A stretch of DNA of 9,796 bases from Streptosporangiaceae bacterium (GTDB lineage Bacteria > Actinomycetota > Actinomycetes > Streptosporangiales > Streptosporangiaceae), in NCBI GenBank assembly GCA_025934635.1, contig JAICWX010000322.1, forward strand, positions 1 through 9,796, in the 5' to 3' direction. The notes below the pieces were generated by a model. The model was not told where the DNA came from, did not search any database, and was given only the letters and a program-made list of their open reading frames with translations. Below, piece after piece: positions 5,996 to 9,796 of the stretch (positions are counted from its first letter, which is position 1; the number at the start of each line of letters is the position of its first letter). Made by a program: the position numbers and the translations under genes.

Positions 5996-6906
5996 ATCTC
6001 GCGCGTCGCACGGGACCAGTTGAGCGTGTAGAAGTGCAGGCCGGGCACGCCCGCGGCGAGCAGCCGCTCGCACATCCCGGCCGCGTAGTCCACGCCGATC
6101 TCGCGCACCGCGGCCCGGTCGTCCGCCACCGCCTGCAGGCGGTCCCAGAGCTCGACCGGGACCCGGCAGCCGCCCAGCTCGACCGCCTTCTCGATCACCC
6201 GCAGGCTGGTGATGGGCATGATGCCCGGGATGATCGGCACGTCGCAGCCCTGGGCCGTGACCCGGTCCCGCAGCCGCAGGTAGTCCTCGGGGTAGAAGAA
6301 CATGTTGGTGATCGCGAAATCGGCCCCGGCCCGGCACTTGGCCACGAAGTAGCGCACGTCGGTCTCCGGGTCGGGCGACCGCGGGTGCTTCTCGGGGAAG
6401 GCGGCCACCCCGACGCAGAAGTCGCCGGCCGACCTGATCAGCCGGACCAGGTCTTCGGCGTAGTTCAGCCCGTCCGGGTGCCGGACCCAGTCGGCGTTCG
6501 GGTCGCCGGGCGGGTCACCGCGCAGGGCGAGCACGTTGCGTACCCCGACCGCCGCGTACGACCCGATTACCTGCCTGAGCTCGGCCACCGAGTGGTTCAC
6601 GGCGGTGAAATGGCCGACCGGGGTCAGCGTGGTCTCCTCGGCGATCCGGCCGGTGACCCGGACAGTCCGGTCCCTGGTCGACCCGCCGGCCCCGTAGGTC
6701 ACCGAGACGAACGTCGGGCGCAGCGGCTCGAGCTGCCTGATCGCCCGCCAGAGCTGGCGTTCCTCCGCCTCGGTCTTGGGCGGCATGAACTCGAACGAGA
6801 ACGCCTGCCCCCCGGACGCGAGCAGGTCACGGATCAGCGGTGAGTGCGGCGGGCCGGAGGCGTGCCTGGACGTCGCACTCCCCCGCCGGCGCGGGCGCGG
6901 CGGCAT
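5932..6906 (-). CDS. metF: Methylenetetrahydrofolate reductase (NAD(P)H)
   Basis: 324 residues, a normal length for bacterial MetF, a FAD-dependent TIM-barrel enzyme. It reduces 5,10-methylene-THF to 5-methyl-THF for methionine synthesis in the cytoplasm. Visible signatures are FSFE39FMPPKT (the catalytic Glu of SFEFFPP), [10 protein letters not shown] (68-76), NVLALRGD131PPGDP (folate/FAD contact Asp), VAAFPEKHP (167-175) and AGADFAITN201MFFYP. The last motif usually has Gln at the Asn201 position (ITQ.FF), a conservative change at a folate-contacting site. Residues 1-24 are a basic, Pro-rich extension ([15 protein letters not shown]) before the conserved core. ATG 6906 is the only reasonable start in frame. 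It lacks a Shine-Dalgarno, but TAGGCT ends 6 nt upstream, so it is probably leaderless. It follows the Rv2175c-like gene by 57 bp on the same strand and overlaps the GNAT gene tail-to-tail by 64 bp. Confidence 0.95.
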   Translation of the reverse strand: MPPRPRRRGSATSRHASGPPHSPLIRDLLASGGQAFSFEFMPPKTEAEERQLWRAIRQLEPLRPTFVSVTYGAGGSTRDRTVRVTGRIAEETTLTPVGHFTAVNHSVAELRQVIGSYAAVGVRNVLALRGDPPGDPNADWVRHPDGLNYAEDLVRLIRSAGDFCVGVAAFPEKHPRSPDPETDVRYFVAKCRAGADFAITNMFFYPEDYLRLRDRVTAQGCDVPIIPGIMPITSLRVIEKAVELGGCRVPVELWDRLQAVADDRAAVREIGVDYAAGMCERLLAAGVPGLHFYTLNWSRATREIYERLGLADRVSSGSSAPITA

Positions 6907-6912
6907 GAGGCA

Positions 6913-6918
6913 AGCCTA
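6913..6918 (-). promoter_or_regulatory. -10 hexamer of a putative leaderless metF promoter
   Basis: On the minus strand TAGGCT is followed by TGCCTC and then the metF ATG. Transcription would start on the A of the start codon. It sits in the 57-bp gap after the Rv2175c-like gene, so metF can be expressed independently of the upstream genes. Confidence 0.55.
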
Positions 6919-6963
6919 GCCGCCGGCCGCGCCGGACACGGGAGACGACCCGCGGGGCGCCCG

Positions 6964-7359
6964 CTAGAACGCGAGGGCCTGCGCCCGGCGGTTCACCTCG
7001 GTGGCCCGGTGCCGGGCGATCGCGTCGATCGGCGTGCCGGGCAGCGACTCGTCGGCTGTGAACAGCCAGCGGAGCGCCTCCACTTCGTCGAAGCCGCAGT
7101 CGCGGAGCAGGGTCAGGGTGCCGCACAGGCCCTTGACGATCTGGTTGCCGTCAAGGAAGGCGGCCGGTACCGCGAGCGGCCCCTCAGGGCGGTTCACGGC
7201 CAGGAGCTTACGGTCACGCAGGAGCTGCTTCACTCGCCCAGCCGGAACACCGAGCTGGCCGGCTACGTCGGGGAGTGACAGCCATTCGCCGACAAGAGTG
7301 TCGGTCGTGGGATCAATCTGTGCCACGAGTCCAATGTCCCACGTCGGAGGTTCCTCCAA
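6964..7359 (-). CDS. Rv2175c-like winged-helix DNA-binding protein (likely PknL substrate)
   Basis: 131 residues from a TTG start. It aligns by eye along its length with M. tuberculosis Rv2175c: a MerR/excisionase-like winged HTH at about 27-70 (LSLPDVAGQLGVPAGRVKQLL, then LLAVNRPEGPLAVPAAFL), followed by a C-terminal helical domain. That domain shows IVKGLCGTLTLLRDCGF, EALRWLFTADESL and, at the end, EVNRRAQALAF (Rv2175c: REVVRRAQAMAY). Rv2175c is a DNA-binding protein phosphorylated by PknL near its N-terminus. Here the flexible N-terminus has a Thr cluster, DPTTDT (16-21), that could serve the same role (inference). The TTG has GAGGGG just upstream, inside the right arm of the 7364-7379 palindrome. 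GTG 7326 is an alternative that would remove 11 residues but keep the Thr cluster. It lies 55 bp after the oxidoreductase gene and 57 bp before metF, all on one strand. Confidence 0.88.
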   Translation of the reverse strand: MEEPPTWDIGLVAQIDPTTDTLVGEWLSLPDVAGQLGVPAGRVKQLLRDRKLLAVNRPEGPLAVPAAFLDGNQIVKGLCGTLTLLRDCGFDEVEALRWLFTADESLPGTPIDAIARHRATEVNRRAQALAF

Positions 7360-7363
7360 ACAC

Positions 7364-7379
7364 CCCTCGTTAACGAGGG
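7364..7379. repeat. Perfect 16-bp palindrome at the 5' end of the Rv2175c-like gene
   Basis: CCCTCGTTAACGAGGG is identical to its reverse complement. It lies 4 bp upstream of the TTG start and its minus-strand right arm supplies the GAGGGG ribosome-binding sequence. It could be an operator, perhaps for the DNA-binding protein encoded next to it. It could also be an mRNA hairpin (6-bp stem, TTAA loop) masking the ribosome-binding site, or a weak terminator of the upstream oxidoreductase transcript (followed by GTGTTT only). Confidence 0.65.
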
Positions 7380-7414
7380 ATTAATGGCGATCGATTGCAT
7401 TTCGCCGATCCGGG

Positions 7415-8608
7415 TCAGGCAGCAGCGGCCTTTACGGGGACAGCGGGGTCGGTGAGACGGGAGACGTCTACCGGTGCGCCGGAGTCTATGAGACGGCGGG
7501 CCTGGAGCATGTCGCGGGGGCGGCCGACGGTCAGCATGGCCACCAGCCGCCCGTCCGCCAGCCAGGCCGCCGCCCAGGTCGGCTCGGCCGGGTCACCGCG
7601 CCACACCAGGTGGTCCGCGCCGCCGTGATGCCCGACGTACTGCATCATCCGGCCGAACTGCTCGGACCAGAAGTACGGCACCGGGTCGTACGCCTCGTCG
7701 CCGCCGGCCACGTTGGCCGCGGCGACCTCGGGCATGTGCAGGGCCACGTCCCAGTGCTCGACCCGCAGCCGCCGGCCGAACCGCCGCGACTCGAACGCGG
7801 CGCAGTCCCCCACCGCGTAGACACCGGGCCGGGAGGCCCGCAGCCCCGGATCGACGGCCACGCCGTTCTCCAGCCGCAGGCCGGAGCCGTCCAGCCAGCC
7901 GGTGGCCGGCCGCACCCCGACCGCGGTGACGATCTCGTCGGCCGCCAGCCACTCGCCCCCGGCCAGGGCCAGCCCGCCGGGCCGGACGGCCTCGACCGCG
8001 GTCGCGACCTTCAGGTCCACCCCGGCGGCGGCGTACCAGCGGGCGGTCTGGGCGCCGACCGGGGCGCCGACCGCCCCGGCCAGCGGGGCCGGGCCGGCCT
8101 CGACCACCGTGACCTGGCAGCCGTAGGCGGCCGCGGCGGTGGCCAGCTCGGCGCCGATCCAGCCGGCCCCCACGATGGCCAGCCGCAGGGCCTGGCGGCG
8201 GGCCGGGCCGGGCCGGATCAGGTCCCGCAGCGCCAGCGCGTCATCGTAGGTGCGCAGGAAGCGCTGCCTCCCCTCGCCGGGCAGCGCGACGGGCAGCGAC
8301 CCGGTGGCCAGCACCAGGTGCTCGAACGGGTAGCGGCCGCGGTCGGTGACGAGCTCGTCCGCCAGCCCGGTGACGGACTCGCCGGGGCGGAAGTCGACGT
8401 CGAGCGCGGCGAAGTCGGCCTTCAGCGACGGATCCAGGTCCGGCTCGGTGAGCACCTTCTTGGACAGCGGCGGCCGGTCGTACGGCGGCCGCGCCTCGGC
8501 GCCGATCAGGGTGACCGGTCCGGCGAAGCCGCGCGCCCGCAGTTCCTCCGCCGTCCGCAGCCCGGCCAGGCCGGCACCCGCGATCACGACACGTCCGCTC
8601 TGCGTCAT
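7415..8608 (-). CDS. FAD/NAD(P)H-dependent oxidoreductase, ferredoxin-reductase type
   Basis: 397 residues, the usual length of BphA4/rhodocoxin-reductase-type flavoproteins, which pass electrons from NAD(P)H to a small iron-sulfur protein. The FAD-binding loop is G11-A-G13-LA-G16, followed by PPYDRPPLSKK (41-51), typical of the family. The second dinucleotide fold is G147-A-G149-WI-G152, with an acidic residue (VVE170) at the end of the next strand, which favours NADH over NADPH. The second FAD motif is VYAVGDCA (263-270). The C-terminal reductase domain has the typical VEHWDVALHMPEVAAANV and PYFWSEQFG (311-319). No ferredoxin or P450 partner is encoded in the window, so the electron acceptor is unknown. 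ATG 8608 has TAACCT ending 7 nt upstream and no Shine-Dalgarno, consistent with leaderless expression. It is transcribed divergently from the kinase and heads a possible run of three minus-strand genes. Confidence 0.92.
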   Translation of the reverse strand: MTQSGRVVIAGAGLAGLRTAEELRARGFAGPVTLIGAEARPPYDRPPLSKKVLTEPDLDPSLKADFAALDVDFRPGESVTGLADELVTDRGRYPFEHLVLATGSLPVALPGEGRQRFLRTYDDALALRDLIRPGPARRQALRLAIVGAGWIGAELATAAAAYGCQVTVVEAGPAPLAGAVGAPVGAQTARWYAAAGVDLKVATAVEAVRPGGLALAGGEWLAADEIVTAVGVRPATGWLDGSGLRLENGVAVDPGLRASRPGVYAVGDCAAFESRRFGRRLRVEHWDVALHMPEVAAANVAGGDEAYDPVPYFWSEQFGRMMQYVGHHGGADHLVWRGDPAEPTWAAAWLADGRLVAMLTVGRPRDMLQARRLIDSGAPVDVSRLTDPAVPVKAAAA

Positions 8609-8615
8609 GACGGGA

Positions 8616-8621
8616 AGGTTA
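8616..8621 (-). promoter_or_regulatory. -10 hexamer of a putative leaderless oxidoreductase promoter
   Basis: On the minus strand TAACCT is followed by 7 nt (TCCCGTC) and the ATG. No clear -35 is seen in the GC-rich sequence upstream. Confidence 0.5.
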
Positions 8622-8650
8622 CGCCCGGGCCGGAGCGGGCTGAGGTCTGG

Positions 8651-8678
8651 TCGACCACTGCGGCTCGTCGCCTATCAT
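8651..8678 (+). promoter_or_regulatory. Possible upstream sigma70-type promoter for the kinase gene
   Basis: TCGACC (8651-8656) and TATCAT (8673-8678, 5 of 6 bases of TATAAT) are separated by 16 bp. The transcript would start near 8685 and give a leader of about 107 nt. The -35 overlaps a small palindrome, TGGTCGACCA (8648-8657). This would act in addition to the leaderless promoter at 8779. The -35 match is weak. Confidence 0.3.
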
Positions 8679-8778
8679 GAGCCGAACGGGGCTGGGTGCT
8701 CGCTCGCGCGGCCACCTGAAGCCGACCCATGGCTACCGGGGACACCATGATTAACACTCCGGATAGGCAAAACAACCG

Positions 8779-8784
8779 TAAAAT
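8779..8784 (+). promoter_or_regulatory. -10 hexamer of a putative leaderless kinase promoter
   Basis: TAAAAT (5 of 6 bases of TATAAT) ends 7 nt before ATG 8792. The preceding 25 bp are A-rich compared with the rest of the window. No Shine-Dalgarno is present before the ATG. Confidence 0.55.
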
Positions 8785-8791
8785 CGTCGCG

Positions 8792-9796
8792 ATGGACGAT
8801 ACCCTGGCCGACCCTCTCACCGGACGCCTGCTCGACGGGCGTTACGCGGTGACCGGGCGCATCGCGCACGGCGGGATGGCCACCGTCTACAAGGCCACCG
8901 ATACGCGGCTGGACCGCGAGGTGGCGCTCAAGGTCATGCACGCCGAGCTGGCCCGGGACGAGGAGTTCAGGCACCGGTTCATCGGCGAGGCCAAATCGGT
9001 GGCGCGGCTCTCGCACCAGAACGTGGTCGCGGTCTTCGACCAGGGCGCCGACGGCCCGTTCCTGTACCTGGCGATGGAGTTCGTGCCCGGCCGCACGCTG
9101 AAGCAGCTGCTCAGGGACAGCGGACGGTTCGCCCCCGCGACCGCGCTGGAGATCATGGCCGGCGTGCTCGACGGGCTCGCGGCCGCGCATGCTTCCGGGA
9201 TCGTGCACCGCGACGTCAAGCCGGAGAACGTCCTGGTCACCGCCGACGGCCGGATCAAGGTAGCCGACTTCGGCCTGGCCCGGGCGCTGTCCGCGGCCGG
9301 GCACACCCGGACCGGGCTGCTCATCGGCACGGTCGCCTACGTTCCGCCGGAGCAGGTCACCGGAGGCCCCACCGGGCCCGCCGGGGACGTCTACTCGGCC
9401 GGGGTGATGCTCTTCGAGCTGCTCACCGGCCGGCCTCCGTTCAGCGGCGACACCCCGCTGTCGATCGCGTACCAGCACGTCAACTCCGGTGTCCCGGCGC
9501 CGTCCACGCTGGTGCCCGGCATCCCCGCGGCGGTCGACCAGCTCGTGCTCGCGGCGACCACCCGCGACCCGGCCCAGCGGCTGCCCGACGCGGTCGAGTT
9601 CGGCCGCGCGGTCCGCCGGGTCCGCGAGGGCCTGGGCGAGCCCAGCGGGCTCACCGGCGCGATGGGGGTCGGCGTGCAGGGCCTGGCGGAGGCGCCCTGG
9701 CTGGACCTGGACCCGTCCGCGGCGGCCGGCCAGTTCGACGGCGGCCAGTTCGGTACCGGCCAGTTCGGTACCGGCCAGTTCGGTACCGGCCAGTTC
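8792..9796 (+). CDS. pknL: PknL-type Ser/Thr protein kinase, 3' end beyond the window
   Basis: The first 335 residues of a Hanks-type kinase; the gene runs off the window. The kinase domain spans about 18-275. It has a glycine-rich loop, IAHGGMATVY (24-33, with Ala in place of the first loop Gly), ATP-anchoring K47 in VALKVM, helix-C E66, catalytic H139-R-D141-VKPEN, metal-binding D159-F-G161, an activation loop with several Thr (H171-T-R-T-G), and P185-P-E187 where most kinases have SPE. Sequence and start agree with M. tuberculosis PknL (LLDGRYAV.GRIAHGG against LLDSRYLV.AKIASGG; SIAYQ at about 230). In-frame ATGs at 8729 and 8747 would add up to 21 non-conserved residues. From about 300 a juxtamembrane linker begins, with GQFGT repeats at the edge. 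Whether a transmembrane helix and PASTA domains follow cannot be seen. Its likely substrate is encoded at 6964-7359. Confidence 0.92.
   Translation, partial: MDDTLADPLTGRLLDGRYAVTGRIAHGGMATVYKATDTRLDREVALKVMHAELARDEEFRHRFIGEAKSVARLSHQNVVAVFDQGADGPFLYLAMEFVPGRTLKQLLRDSGRFAPATALEIMAGVLDGLAAAHASGIVHRDVKPENVLVTADGRIKVADFGLARALSAAGHTRTGLLIGTVAYVPPEQVTGGPTGPAGDVYSAGVMLFELLTGRPPFSGDTPLSIAYQHVNSGVPAPSTLVPGIPAAVDQLVLAATTRDPAQRLPDAVEFGRAVRRVREGLGEPSGLTGAMGVGVQGLAEAPWLDLDPSAAAGQFDGGQFGTGQFGTGQFGTGQF
9728..9796 (+). repeat. 15-bp in-frame tandem repeats in the kinase linker
   Basis: Units start at 9728 (variant encoding GQFDG), 9743, 9758 and 9773 (each GGCCAGTTCGGTACC, encoding GQFGT), with a fifth unit cut by the window end. 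The three consecutive full units are identical at the DNA level, which suggests recent expansion or ongoing length variation in the linker between the kinase domain and the membrane. Confidence 0.9.

Noticed and set aside
7364..7379. Strong rho-independent terminator after the oxidoreductase gene
   Set aside because: The possible stem is only 6 bp with a TTAA loop and is followed by GTGTTTGG rather than a U-tract, so an operator or ribosome-binding-site role is more likely.
8729..8791. 21-residue N-terminal extension of the kinase (ATG 8729 or 8747)
   Set aside because: No ribosome-binding site and it is not shared with PknL. ATG 8792 fits both the family start and a leaderless promoter.

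Overview
The window is very GC-rich (codon third positions mostly G or C) and carries BldD, a PknL-type Ser/Thr kinase, an Rv2175c-type DNA-binding protein and an SAV_6107-family HEPN protein. This places it in the Actinomycetota, probably a filamentous, sporulating lineage (Streptomyces/Streptosporangiales-like). The species cannot be named from the sequence. The window reads as core chromosome, with one more variable stretch (about 1040-2900).

Layout. (1) 1-574: the developmental master regulator bldD, with a strong candidate BldD operator in its own leader. (2) 578-1039, minus strand: a small HEPN-domain protein, convergent with bldD and 3 bp from it. (3) 1040-1716: a 677-bp gene-free region. 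It holds two helically phased inverted repeats over the HEPN promoter, an 85-bp nested palindrome, and four tandem 22-bp repeats. (4) 1717-5307: a very large glycoside hydrolase family 2 protein with about 400 residues of Pro/Gly-rich low-complexity sequence in front of a Tat-like membrane signal. (5) 5402-5995: a GNAT acetyltransferase whose 3' end overlaps the convergent metF. (6) 5932-8608, minus strand: an FAD/NAD(P)H ferredoxin-reductase-type oxidoreductase, the Rv2175c-like protein and metF, in transcription order. (7) 8792 to the window edge: the kinase domain of a PknL-type kinase, divergent from the oxidoreductase and cut off inside a GQFGT repeat linker.

Functional links. The metF / Rv2175c-like / pknL cluster matches the Mycobacterium tuberculosis Rv2172c-Rv2176 neighbourhood, where Rv2175c is a known substrate of PknL. 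Here an oxidoreductase is inserted between kinase and substrate. The GH2 enzyme and GNAT protein show no clear pathway link to this cluster.

The most striking signal across genes is at the starts. Five of the seven genes (GH2, GNAT, metF, oxidoreductase, pknL) have a TANNNT -10 hexamer ending exactly 6 or 7 nt before the start codon, mostly without a usable Shine-Dalgarno sequence. This is the signature of leaderless transcription. It also settles several ambiguous start codons.
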